From Ancylostoma caninum (lineage: Eukaryota; Nematoda; Chromadorea; Rhabditida; Ancylostomatidae), in assembly GCA_037903475.1 (NCBI GenBank), contig JBAJFG010000362.1:434001-498000 (forward strand): DNA of 64,000 bases, in the 5' to 3' direction. How positions within the stretch are numbered: position 1 is the first letter of the stretch; each line of letters opens with the position of its first letter. Positions 35,990-50,844 of the stretch are shown here, in pieces. Under the pieces are notes generated by a model. That model was not told the DNA's origin. It made no database searches and saw only the letters and a program-made list of their open reading frames with translations. The position numbers and the translations under genes were made by a program.

Positions 35990-37200
35990 GATTCATCAAT
36001 AATATACGGGTCCACCGATGAAGAAAGGGCCCGCTTTAGCCCAATGGTGCGGGCAACGCCAGATAACGGGCCCACCGATGAAGAAAGGGCCCGCCGTGGC
36101 CCAGTGGTGTGGGGAACGCCAGGATACGTGCTCACAAATGAAGAAAGGGCCCGCCGTGCCCAATGGTGCAGGGGATGCCATGACACGGGTCCAGCGATGG
36201 AGAAAGGGCCCGCCGTGGCCCATTGGTGCGGGGGATGCAATGACACGGGTCCAGCGATGGAGAAAGGGCCCGCCGTGGCCCATTGGTGCGGAGGATGCAA
36301 TGACACGGGTCCAGCGATGGAGAAAGGGCCCGCCGTGGCCCAATGGTGTGGGGAACGCCAGGATACGGGTCCACCGATGGAGAAAGGGCCCACAGTGGCC
36401 CATTGGTGTGGGAGACGCGAGGATACGGGTCCAGCAACAGACACCAACAGAGAACGGGCCCGCCGTAGCCCGGTGGTGTTGGGGACGTCAGGGTCCGCCG
36501 TAGCCAAGTGGTGTGATGAACGCCAGGATACAGGTCCGTCGACAGAGAACGGGTCCGCGTGGCGCAGTGGTGTGGGGACATCAGCATACGGGTCCACGAG
36601 GAAGCATCCGCGATTGCTCAATAGTGTGGAGAACACCAGTATACGGCTCCGTAGATGGAGAAAGGGTCCGCCACGACCCTACAGTGAGGAGATCGCGAGA
36701 ACGCTGGTCCACCGATGGAGGAAGGACCCGTCGTAGCCCAATGGTGTGGAGAGCGTCAGGATACGGGTTCCCTTTGGTCCGATAGTGTTGAGAATGCCGG
36801 GATGCGAGCACCCCCCCCCCTGGAGAACGGATCCGGCTTGCCCTAACTGTGAGGAAGGCGCCAGAATGCGGGCGGTCAGATGGAGAAAGGGCCCGCTGCG
36901 GCCCAGTGGTGTGGATAACACCAGGCTACGGGTCCACCAATGTAGGATCGGTCCGCTGTGACTCAGAAAAGTGGAGAATACCAGAATACGGTTCAGCAGA
37001 CGGTGAACAGGTTCACTGTGGCCTAACAGTGAAGATGACGCCAGAATACGGGTCCACCGTTGGAAGAAGGCCCGCTGCGGCCCATTAGTGTGGAAAACAC
37101 ACGGATACGATTTCGCCTTGGTCCAGTAGTGTGGGGAACGGCAGTATACAGTTTTGCCCATGGAGAAGGCGTCTGTGTCGTAGTGAGGAATACGCACGAA
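35990..37200 (+). repeat. GC-rich minisatellite, 60-bp unit, about 20 copies
   Basis: The unit reads ACGGGTCCACCGATGGAGAA, then AGGGCCCGCCGTGGCCCAAT, then GGTGTGGGGAACGCCAGGAT. Period is exactly 60 bp in 36180-36420 and decays to the right. Since 60 is a multiple of three, several frames stay open and would encode 20-residue repeats, such as GPAMEKGPAVAHWCGG plus CNDT. The openness in many frames on both strands argues that this is a consequence of the repeat. Confidence 0.9.
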
Positions 37201-39985
37201 TACGCTATACGATGGAGAACGTACTTCTCATACTCTACTCAGCCCATAAGAAGGCGTTCATATTGGGGCGCATTCAAAGATTGGTTCTACTTCTTTATCA
37301 ATTTTCTAGAGATTTGGCAAGTGCAAAGCTTTTGCACATGTCCCAAGTGGCTGCCCCACTCCACTTTCTAGCGTCCCGAAGGGGCGCTAGTAGGAAATAA
37401 TACAATAGGAAATCTAAGCAGAGCACGATCCTTCAGGTTTAATTATTTCTTAGGCCCTATTGCACCTGATTCGAATAATTTGAGGGGGTCATCTGAGAGG
37501 ACGTCCCGCCAAATTTTAACGAAACAAGATGAGTTGTGATCGAAAGACGTAGATCTATCTGCTTTCGTAGCTTTTCTAACTTCTCCATAAAAAGGTGAGA
37601 TTTTTCAACTGCCAGGGTATGTAGTAATAATCGAGCAGTGTGCTAGGTGACTCTGAAAAGAATCCAATAAGACCTAACATCATCGTATTATTCACCTTTG
37701 CAACTTGGTGTTTACTGAAGGTTTGGAAGATCACCTCGAAACTCATATGCATAAAAAATAGATTTTCCACAAGATTGTTTACGATTGAGCTGCAAAAAAG
37801 ACCAACACTCCTCTAGGTTCTGTCACTGCTACAACACCTCATAGAAGCGCTTGTCAAGCGTTAGGATGCAATCTGCAGCTCATTTGGGCCTCGACATTGC
37901 TTCTCGTGGGATTGAGGCTAATTAGATAGAAGCTGAGAGAACCGGACTTCTCATCTAACACTCTTCACTATGTTCGTGTGCGACCATGTCTATTGTTATC
38001 CCATAGAAACACCTCACGGAAGCCTCAATATGGGGCCCCTTACCAAGAGAATTCGCTACCGAATTCTGTCAAGGAGTAGTTCGCTGTGAATTTAGCATTT
38101 TCTTTCGGTTCAACAGGGTTTGAACATGGAAGAAAGCACTGAATAAAAAAGCACTCTCAGCCTTGCAGAAAGAACGTGCGAGAAGAGAAAAGTAAGGAAC
38201 ATTTTAAAACACACAAAAAACTGGTGAAACAAACCGGTCTTGCCTATTTTGCTGTGGGTGAATTTGACACAATTTTTTTTTTCGGAAATTTACAATGTTG
38301 AATTTGTTTAGACTGCTCTGTTCTCACAGCCGATTGCCACCTTCACTGTGAAACATCTCGCTAATCTCATGAAGATGTCCGAAAACGACGCATTAATCAA
38401 TTATTAGTACTACGGACAGTCGAGCCAGAAAGATGCTAAGAGTTGCACATAAAATTATCTGGATAAATCCTTAGAAAATGAGTCTATACTAATATTATTT
38501 CTCTACGTGTTTCGAGAGAGAATTGAATTAAATGGTAAAGACTCCTCTAAATAGCGTTGTTTCTATGTCTTCAACTATCGTATGTACATACCTTCCCCTT
38601 TGATGAAAATGATGCCATAATGTGTCAGTTGCTAATAACAGTTTGTCCGCTACCTGAGTATGAACGGGATTGCTTCTGATGTGATTATAGCAACATTACA
38701 AGCAAAGGATACTTGGTCAGTGTGGCCATTCTCAGCGAGGTGTGCGTTGGCTTATGCAGCTCACGACGCTGATTTCAAATCCGTTGTCAAAATTGACCAA
38801 ACTGCTCCTTGCGATGAGTTATGTCCATTTTTGCTGCTCTTGTGCAACCACTGAGTTTAGCATATAAGGAGGCCTCTCAGCGCAAAAATAAGTCTCTCTT
38901 CCTTCAAACAGCATCTCAAATCTTCAGACAGACACTCCTAGGTTCGAAATCTGCCGAAGAATAAGCCACACAGGTCAAAACCACGAAATTCGTCGGAATG
39001 AGATAAACAAGTTTAGAAAATATTTTTACAACCGCCATGTTCACAATACCAAAAATGGGCGTAGCTCATCAGAGAGAGCAGTTTGGTTGGTTTTGAAAAC
39101 GGAGTCGAAATCAGCGTCTCAAGCTGCATAATGCAACATGCATCTCATTATGAATAGCCACACTAAACAAATATCCTTCCCTTGTTAGTAAAAATTCCCA
39201 TAGCGTGTTCACAAAACATAGACTACGCCGGTTTTTGAGAATTCTTGACAAAATATATTTGTACATGTGTTGGTAGATACATGCTTCAGGGCAGGGCTTC
39301 TCACTTATTTGTTTGAAAATGTCTTTTTTTCCTGGAAATGAGGTACATTTTGAGGTCCTTTATACAGCTCCACAAATGACCACTTCGCTGCTTTGGGTTT
39401 CTGCTTTCTGTTTCTTATTTCCACGTTGTACCTTTTCTCTCTGAGTGTGGTCTGACGGGTAAATCAAACATTATTTTTATTCATGAAGTTTGAGAAACTG
39501 GTATTTATTATTATTATTATTTATCACGCCAAGGTAAAGCAAACGTGAAAAAGGCAATCAAATGACACATCTCAATCGAGTAACACCGAGTAAAGCATAC
39601 AGAAATCTACTCATTGCACTACTGGCTAAGTTCACGAACAACCCTTTTTATCTCACTGTAAGTCGATATTGAAATTCGGAAGACTTATTTCTTGTGGAAC
39701 AGATCAACGAGATTTTGTGTACCAATCTCTGAACAACTGAGCACGATACCGTTGAGGGAAATCATTGGGATATAGTGAAACTACTCGAAGACACTCGGAT
39801 GTTTTTGGTAGTTTGAGATGCATCGGTTTTGTGCACTATGTTGCTAAATGTATGTATGTTTTATGCATTTTTTGTATTAATGTACGCATGTATATACGTA
39901 CGTAGCTATTAACTGGACGGATTCGATCTAATAGGGCAATTCCTTTCACCTTACTTCTTTTCTAAATTTCTCTGTATGAGAGGAT
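37200..39985. other. Intergenic DNA, nothing recognised
   Basis: AT-rich. A TTATTATTA run lies near 39508. No spliced gene, transposon end or tandem repeat found. Confidence 0.35.
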
Positions 39986-39990
39986 GGCGG

Positions 39991-40262
39991 TCAGAACCCC
40001 AAAAACAAGTTTCTGATCGCATACGAAACTTGCTTTTCCAAAAGCTTGCTGACAAGTTGTTTTCACACTTCCTTGCCGACAAGTTGTTCGCCCGAAAAGC
40101 TTGTCGACAACTTGTTTTCACTGCTTCGTTGTTGAAAACAAGTTGTCGACAAGCTTTTCGGGCGAACAACTTGTCGGCAAGGAAGTGTGAAAACAACTTG
40201 TCAACAAGCTTTTGGAAAAGCAAGTTTCGAATGCGATCAGAAACTTGTTTTTGGGGTTCTGA
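39991..40262. repeat. 272-bp near-perfect palindrome
   Basis: Arms are 130 bp each (39991-40120 and 40133-40262) around a 12-nt loop. I find two mismatches: CATACGAAAC against CATTCGAAAC, and GCTTGCTGAC against GCTTGTTGAC. The arms begin TCAGAACCCCAAAAACAAG. Each arm contains internal repeats of GACAAGTTGTT. No flanking target duplication was seen. It could be a foldback element or a source of long double-stranded RNA. Confidence 0.95.
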
Positions 40263-40403
40263 GTAATAGCAGGAACCATAATTGGTTATTTTGAGCCCCA
40301 CGAAAGCATCAGAGAACTGGTGCACAATTGGCCCAAACGTGCCACACGCTCGACCAGAATTCATAAAATGTTGGCCCTCAACGGATTTAAGCTTAATTTG
40401 CTG

Positions 40404-40502
40404 CCTCCAAAAGGCAACGAGTATACATACGTACGTATGTGCATATGTACATACCTCCAAAAGGCAACGAGTATACATACGTATGTACATATGCACATAT
40501 GG
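40404..40502 (+). repeat. Two copies of a 50-bp direct repeat
   Basis: CCTCCAAAAGGCAACGAG, then TATACATACGTA occurs at 40404 and 40454. Both copies end in alternating TATGTGCATA-type sequence that is itself partly palindromic. Confidence 0.85.
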
Positions 40503-40929
40503 TTAAATCTCGACTTAACTACACGTGGAAACTGAAGTCGTGGATTTCCACTGACCAAACCTCTCCTTGCTTAGTTACGTATTTCTTATATTCTAGCTGA
40601 TTTTCTCGTCACGTCTCCTCTGAAGGCACAAGATAAACTATGCAAGTGTCCTCCTCAAAATTGATGCGATGAGGACTAATACCTCCCAGATAGATAAAAC
40701 ATATGGGGATATTCGCCAGCTTATCCTTCTTCCTCTCATCAGTAACACAGTTTTTCAGTGTTATGGCTTCCGCGACTTGAGAACAAAGACAGCTGAGGTC
40801 GGGAAATGAACAATCGCTGCTCGCTTAACAGTCCGGCAATCTACTATCAAGTTGTGCATAATTGTGCTCTGCTTTTCGTGCTGGTTTTTCCGTGTTGGAA
40901 TTGGCGCTTTGTTGACTCTTTTTACACAG

Positions 40930-41039
40930 TAAAAGTCCCCAGCGTTCGCCTGATTCAGATGGTCGAATTTATGTTCGCTTGACTATGCTCTACAACTTCT
41001 TGAATGCAACAACCACAAAGTGCTCATTGCGAGATCTCT
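40930..41039 (+). CDS. Candidate internal exon
   Basis: A good acceptor (CTCTTTTTACACAG) ends at 40929 and a consensus donor (CTCT|GTAAGA) starts at 41040. Between them one frame is open for 36 full codons with split codons at both ends: KSPQRSPDSDGRIYVRLTML, then YNFLNATTTKCSLRDL. It includes an NATT glycosylation-type site. It lies upstream of the gene ending at 42641 on the same strand and could belong to it, but no connecting exon was found. Family unknown. Confidence 0.45.
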
Positions 41040-42262
41040 GTAAGACCTTCAGCGAAGGAACTGCCAAGGAACTTCGATGTTGATACTAAAACTGGGAATT
41101 CAGCTAACAAGTCAGAAGAAGTCGACATAATTTCTTGAACATGTCATAACTAGCGTGGAGAACTCCTAACAGTTCCTTCACCAAAAGCCTCGCCAAAATC
41201 GCAAAATGACTACTTTCTGACATATTGAAATTTTTCCGAAGCGGGAGCATAGTTTAACAGATATGAATATGATTATCTAATCCCCTTCCACTGGGCAAAT
41301 ACCGGAAAATATTTTTGTGGAAGAAGAGCCAACAAAATGACACATCAAGCGGAAATGAGCATGTAAGAAATCTATAATCACATACGCACCACCCTCATAT
41401 ATACTTCAAGTAATAACAATCACTTTCACTTCTTGTATAGGTACATTTTCACATTTTACACGGATTTTCACATTTTACACGGGAGCATTTTAGGTGATCG
41501 TTCGCACCCTCACCGCTTAGAAAAACGTGAAACTATATGGAGGTAGTATTAAACGACTTATTCAAAAGAAATTAAAGCTCATGAAAATGAAAAGGCAAAC
41601 CGACCATAGCTATTTCCTTTCATGGGAATATATGTTTTCAGAACCTACCGTATTCACGTAGATCCTAAAAAAATAATCGGTGAGAAATCCACTAAATACA
41701 CTTTCTCCACCTCTTCCATTTTTTTTGTCGTGGGATTATGTTACTAATACAAAGAGTTAAACCATTCATGAGTCCTACAAGGCACATACATATCAGACGA
41801 CATAGGTCGGCACTAGTGCTATAAGATAGAAGCATGTGAAACCATGATTTTTTTCAATTGAAAGAAATTAGGATGCGTTTCTATCCGAAGTACGTCAGTA
41901 CAGGGCATGGACCTCTGTGACCTCGCGAACAATCAGTGGAGACAGATTCAGCTGCGATAAGGGCAGAGTAGATGCTGGAACAGTCTGGAGTCCACTCTGT
42001 CTGTTTCCAGAGGTAGTTTTGCTGCATTGTTACTGTTGAACTATTGAACCTTTGAACTCGAGAGCAGCACCAACATCATGGACATCACAGGGTCCGGAAC
42101 CCACGACCAGAAACTTCCCTACTACGAATGTGAGCAGCAAATGACTTGAGGACAGCGGTGAGGGGAAGATGATAGCAAGTGGGAAGGCATGCCTACAGGT
42201 TTCCTACTCTACAAATCACACTGTTCTAACTGCATTCGTCTTGCGCAACGTTGGGGAAACAG
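41040..42262. other. Probable intron and possible exon
   Basis: A frame open up to a GTGAGC donor at 42130 (42040-42129, ending in TTRNFPTTN) is in phase 0 and could precede the exon at 42263. Otherwise AT-rich with nothing recognised. Confidence 0.3.
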
Positions 42263-42641
42263 CTGCCAAAATTGGCAGCTAATGAGCTTCTCGAGATGCC
42301 ACTTGGCCACTTTCTTAAACAGATTGGGCTGGAATCTTGGCCAGATTCAATCGTTTGCAAAATGTGAGAACATAGGGCTTGCACTTTGTGTGAAGAAGCT
42401 GCAGAGAACGCTAGCAGCCATAAGTGCACATTTTTGTTACGGCAGACTTCTGGATCTCAAATCTATGCGTCGGAGAGAGAAAATAGAAAGGGAGGAGGAG
42501 CGCGCAGCAAAGCAAAGTAGAGCAAGTAGGGAAAGTGCATGTCTGAGTCCAAAAAGCCCGAATCGAATAGTTACCACGCTACACTGGGGCAAAAAGGGCA
42601 CCAAGCTTTTCGGTGGTAGAAAGCACATTTTTGACGAGTAA
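42263..42641 (+). CDS. Two 3'-terminal exons of an unknown gene
   Basis: Exon 42263-42363 follows an AAACAG acceptor and ends AAAAT|GTGAGA. Exon 42446-42641 follows TTTGTTACGGCAG and ends with TAA. The split codon (AT plus A) keeps the frame. The joined product reads LPKLAANELLEMPLGHFLKQ, IGLESWPDSIVCK, then LLDLKSMRRREKIEREEERA, and ends in a basic tail (GKKGTKLFGGRKHIFDE). A helical region followed by an Arg/Glu-rich coiled-coil-like stretch is visible. One unspliced frame is also open across both exons, but the spliced reading is far more protein-like. I do not recognise the family. The upstream acceptor lacks a pyrimidine tract, so the first exon boundary is the weakest point. Confidence 0.55.
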
Positions 42642-43054
42642 ATTCGTTAAATGGGTCTAGAATCCGTCGGTTTCATGGAATCGAAGACGAAATGAGACAC
42701 TGATATGAATCGGCGACTCAGAGATGTTCAAAAACATTCATTCGATCAAATAGTCGAAGGATTCTGAACGAGTCAAGAATACAACCAAGAACAACCCAAC
42801 TTTGTCGATGCTTTTAGTGGCAAATAACGGCGTCATGTTTTTCGGAGTCTGAACGAGTCTCAGATCTTGAGGGGGTCTTTTTCCTTCATTAAAAACCAAG
42901 TGATTGACAAGTTCTGCTTCGAACACGTTGAGGCGTTTCGAATGTGTGCGTGTAAAATAATGAAAGTGCGGATATGCAAGAACTCCTTTGCTATTGATTT
43001 CAAAAGAAAGGTTTGTGTTCAGGTGCATTACGCTCTTGTGCTGTTTTATTAGTT

Positions 43055-43125
43055 ACAACCTCGTGCTCGGGCTGTTAAACAACCCTAGTAGGCATATCAT
43101 CACCGACCCAACGGTCACAATGTTA
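43055..43125 (+). repeat. Lone degenerate satellite unit
   Basis: CCTCGTGCTCGGGCTG, AACAACCCTAGTAGGC and ATCATCACCGACCC match the ATTCGTG-TCAGCG..AACCCC-AGTAGAC core of arrays B and C. It sits in the short gap upstream of the secreted-protein gene. Confidence 0.45.
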
Positions 43126-43286
43126 GCAATAACAGTTTGCATAACCACCGGCACTCATATTAGCAACAATTATTGACGAATTCCAACTGCTGCATTGGAT
43201 ATAATGATAACGCCTCATGACGACACTGAATCCAGCTACAGTTCATTCGTAACCGAGAACCCTTTGCTCGATGTCGCGCTCAGCAG

Positions 43287-46829
<3,543 letters not shown>

Positions 46830-46908
46830 AATATGGAAGTCCATTGTAAAAAGAATAGAAAGCAGCTTAGTTTTAGAATACCATGTTTACAGACAAAGTT
46901 AAAGTTTA

Positions 46909-46914
46909 AATAAA
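46909..46914 (+). terminator. Poly(A) signal AATAAA of the secreted-protein gene
   Basis: AATAAA starts 80 nt after the TGA at 46827-46829, a typical 3'UTR distance for nematode genes. Confidence 0.6.
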
Positions 46915-46919
46915 ATAGT

Positions 46920-47648
46920 TGCTTTGTTGAATGCTCACATGCCACTGGAGTTCTGAAGAAATTGAGGAACGTAATCAAAGAAATTCAAAGTTGCCTTCTT
47001 CTCGGAAAATTTAAAGAAAATGATTTTAGAGTTTTCTTCAAGAAATTGAAAAAATATGTAGTGTGAAACGGAAATAAAAACCTATTGATCCTCTTCTTTC
47101 TATTCCGTGAATGATTATACGTTACATACTTGTGTTGTTTCACTGGAAAGACTGTGATGTTGGATACTGTTTTTTCCTAGCTATTATATCTTTTTTCCAT
47201 TTTTGTGATATTATGTCTGGAAGCAAAACGCAAACACCCGAACAAAACTCCAAACTGCTGACATCAAATTCTTTACAAGTGGATAAAAGCAGCATCCGGA
47301 AGACCACCTTTTTGTTTTTTTGAGATCCGTCACCTTTTCAGAAGAAAACCAGGCGCACAACAGCTGCTTATTGCCCTGATGATGTCTGGTTAGTTTCTTT
47401 TTCCTCAAAATTGAGGGCGGTTTCACAAAAACAAGAAATGCCAATCTGGGGCGACTTGATCCACCACATTCGTCCTTTCTGGAGTTGACAACACCATCAT
47501 GTTCCCCAGAACTTCGAAAAATTGTTATAAGGTGGTTCTCAGGTCTGAACTGCTTCGATAGGTGCAAGGCGCTGTAGTTGAATTTCCGCAAAATTGAAAA
47601 TTTGGATTCGGATTGATTCTGACTAAACTTCGGCAGCTTCATACATTT
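46920..47648. other. Intergenic DNA
   Basis: A 169-codon minus-strand frame (47211-47720) runs from inside the neighbouring transposon end into this region. It has no splice or poly(A) support and is not called. A short plus-strand frame from an ATG at 47214 (MSGSKTQTPEQNSKLLTSNS) looks coding-like but is unsupported. Confidence 0.3.
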
Positions 47649-48913
47649 TACAGGGGTATCGAAAAGTTTCCGGCCTCCGCTTGCCTGTTTCATATTCCTG
47701 CACTGCTTTGAGAGCTCCATGTAGGGTGAAGCCTTTCATGTTAATTTGCAAAGTTTCATGAGATTTCGTTAAACTTCCCAGGAATAAGAACGTTTTATTC
47801 AAGCCAAGGTATGGTTATCGCTCAAAAAATGTGTACCCAGCGAGGAGCAAGCGACGAATTTTTGCTTTGTAAACGAAACTCATTGAACAAAATCTAAATC
47901 CGCCCCTGAATTCTGAATGAAGAGGAGGTCTTCTAGCATTCCCACATAAAATTTCGGAACTCAATATTTTTAGTGGAGTGACAATCGGTCAGAAATAGAG
48001 CGACCTCTGATCAACGAGCAGAGACAAGATGAAGACAGATTACTGTCGCTGTAGAAAAAATCACTAAGCGTCGCAGACAGGTTTTAGGTGCGATAAGTGC
48101 GCAAGGACCTAAGCTATTCAAAACTTCCTTTGGAAATTTTTTAGGCTACCATCTAAGAACTTCAACCTTCGCAGAACATTGAGTCTCTAAAACCTTTTCG
48201 GCGTCCAACAAGAAAATTCCAGTTGAATATTCAAAGAAGATTTTTGGGAGTTTTGTAGAAAGCGGAAAGGACTTTCTGTAGTACCTTGACTGCCTAGAAG
48301 TGGCAAATTCACAGCCAAGATTTGAAGACCCAAGCATGGAGTACTGGGTCAGGATGGGCAGATCTCTGAGAACAGTGCGATCGAACACGGAAGCGGGAGT
48401 GAAAATGTCTTGCCCAAAGTTCTGTGCGATAGAGAAAAGATTTTGTCACCTAACCACCTGCATATAAACCTCAACGGAGTGGATTGTTACAACGCTACTT
48501 TGATCCACACTTTTCGGAAACGAGTCAAGAAAAATCACGGCAGAAATTCAACCCCGGAAGTCAGGCTCTTCAATGAGACATCACTTTCCACAAAACTGTA
48601 TTGCTTCATGACAATGCGAATGCATTTCGCTAATTCGGCCAGTTTGTAAAGGCAGTCCAGGGACTAGATACTAGAATCCGTGAGAAAATCTGAAACGGCA
48701 CTTCAGCGTAACGAAACAAGTAACGAAAAAGAGTCTGCGTTGGGTGTTTATATTCGGCTGATAAAAATTCTTATAAAATTGGGTAAGTTCAATAAAATGA
48801 CAAGATGAAGAGTGTTTTGGTCTTTGATGGATGCACATTTATTTATTCTAAAATTTCACTGCGGCAGCTAATCTGCAAGTGGTTCAGGCCGGAAACTTTT
48901 TGATACCCCTGTA
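47649..48913 (+). mobile_element. Tc1/mariner-superfamily element, 1261 bp, decayed
   Basis: The element occupies 47651-48911 with a TA on each side. Termini are inverted: CAGGGGTATCGAAAAGTTTC-CGGCCT on the left, and CAGGGGTATCAAAAAGTTTC-CGGCCT on the other strand at the right, one mismatch in 26. On the plus strand near 48592-48622, TVLLHDNANAF can be read, matching the second catalytic Asp context (LHDNA..H) of mariner-type transposases. A stop follows at once, and the conserved His is replaced. Length is near that of a full element, so it is a complete-ended but inactive copy. Confidence 0.85.
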
Positions 48914-49014
48914 TTATGTGTTGTCATAAATTAGCAATATTAATGAAAACTGAGCTCAATGATAACTGTTCATCCTTTGTTCTTCTTCATTACTAGTTCA
49001 CTCCGGATCGGAGC

Positions 49015-49390
49015 ATGACCGGTAATGTTAGAGCTGGCCGGCCGTCCTCCGCTCAGCCGGAGCTGCTCCAAATCCAGTGCTGCGTTGGCTAAGACTACAA
49101 GTCAGTTGGCCGCCAGCAGTGTGAAAATCTCTGGCAGCTCTGCTATTAGTTGCGCTATCCCTCGCACAGACCAGCACTCGGCTGATGTATTCATTCTTTA
49201 TCACTACTCTACCATCACCAACTACTCCTTTCGGCTGGACCTGTCCGAGGGCTGGGTTGGTTGACTGGGCTGGCCGGTAATGGGTTGCTGCCCAGCAGGT
49301 CGATGGTGATGCGCCGGATGCCAGCCGGTGATCAGCAGCCGCTCGGGCGGTCGACACCTATTAGTGGACCAGGCTGGCCGCACCAAGTGC
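49015..49390 (+). repeat. GGCCGG-rich dispersed repeat, copy 1
   Basis: Blocks shared in order with 50.85-51.48 kb are CAGTTGGCC..CAGCAGTGTG, ATCTCTGGCAGCTC, TCGGCTGATG, TTCATTCTTTATCA, CTCTACCATCA, GATGGTGATG and GCCAGCCGGTGATCAGCAGC with CGCTCGGGCGGTCG. No coding frame recognised. Confidence 0.75.
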
Positions 49391-50206
49391 TTGATTATGA
49401 GTAAGAAAACTGTTATCGTAAACATTTAGAAGGAGGTGTGCACTATTTCACTGTGATCAGTGCTTTCATGATGTCGAGTTAGTGGCGTGTATGAAATCTT
49501 CATAGTCTGTGCGGTTTGACAGCTCACTATTTCAGCAACGTTGCTAATCCTGATTTTTCTTCCTATCACATATTGCTTGACATGCAGGAAGTTCGCTAGC
49601 GATGAGCAAGAGAAACCAGTAAGCGCACTCCATGTTTAGATAGGGCATAAACGATAATATTTATCCCTCGGATTTTGCTGCAGTTCGAGTTTTAGCATCA
49701 CTGTGAGATCGAATCACTAATTAAATTTGTCTTATCTTGCCGGCAAGACAATTTGAGTCACTCCCAGTTTTGTCCACTAGGAAAGGATTCGTATCGGGCA
49801 GGCTAGGTACATTATAGGGCATCAGAAGGCTCCTGCTTTCCTATTTTAAATACGAGGCACGAGACGGCCTACTGGGTGTTACTGTCAAAGCACAGGATAA
49901 CCCGATAACCCAACAAGATTTATTCTCCATGATATGTTTAGTCGAAAAAGCAAAAAAAAAAGAATTTTGATTTATTCGTCTGTGAACATTTCGATATCGA
50001 GTTAAATGACTACAAAGGACCTGTCAAACAAGACTCACCTCACTTTTTAGCATAGTTGTATCATTGCTCGATCGGTAAAGCAGCAGGCGGCGAATTGGTA
50101 CAATGACATGACTCGTGATTACGAAATTTTTGCCAAATTGAACGGAATTACGGAATTTTTGCGCGATTGATAGCTGTAAGTTACGCTCAGAGACGAAGCA
50201 GAGGAA
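49390..50206. other. Intergenic DNA
   Basis: AT-rich, no spliced exon or repeat boundary seen. Confidence 0.35.
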
Positions 50207-50424
50207 CGGGTAAAATGGAGTGGGGGCCACTTGGTATAAGTCGATAATAATAATGTGACCTGTCGTGCACGTTCTGACTTGTTAGTTGACACGTCCAGAA
50301 CGCTCTGACTTGTTAGTTTTCCTAACGTACAGTAGTTACCTAAAACGCAAACAAGTCAGAACGTGTAGGACAGGTCATATTATTGATCATTATAAAATGG
50401 CTCCCCCCAACTCCATTTTACCCG
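50207..50424. repeat. Hairpin with about 78-bp arms
   Basis: CGGGTAAAATGGAGT, ATAATGTGACCTGTC and CACGTTCTGACTTGTT on the left pair with AACAAGTCAGAACGTG, GGACAGGTCATATTA and AACTCCATTTTACCCG on the right. The loop of about 65 nt contains one more direct copy of GCTCTGACTTGTTAGTT. Confidence 0.85.
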
Positions 50425-50844
50425 AGGAACCGAACAGAGTAGGAAGATGGTGGCGGCGACATCGTTCGCACAACATTCCACCGGCAAGTGACTCCTAGCG
50501 CTTGTCTGTGGCTTCTGAGACATTTCGTCCCCCTTCCTCCCTACTGAGCGCTGGTGCACATTTTTCCTTCCCTCAGCTGAGGCGCTCTGTATTGGTTAAA
50601 GATGGAATATGAACTCGGAAATAGACAACTTCCTTGCAGAGAAATCTTAATCGCTACAATATCAACGATAGGCTGATCATTCCATGCCGTGGACACGAAG
50701 CTCGTTCCCGTGATGCTCCATCTCCGCTGCCACTGTTGAAACTCACAGAATCATAATTGTCTTGTATCTTGTAGGAGAAGATTCGAAAAGCAACATTTCC
50801 AAGGAATAATTTATTTGCTCCCAAGCAATGGCTCCGAAGGTTGG

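Noticed and set aside
36018..36811. Multiple 100-230 codon frames in the 60-bp array
   Set aside because: The same repeat read in several phases and on both strands; treated as a repeat effect.
47211..47720. 169-codon minus-strand frame
   Set aside because: It begins inside the end of a Tc1/mariner element and has no supporting signals.
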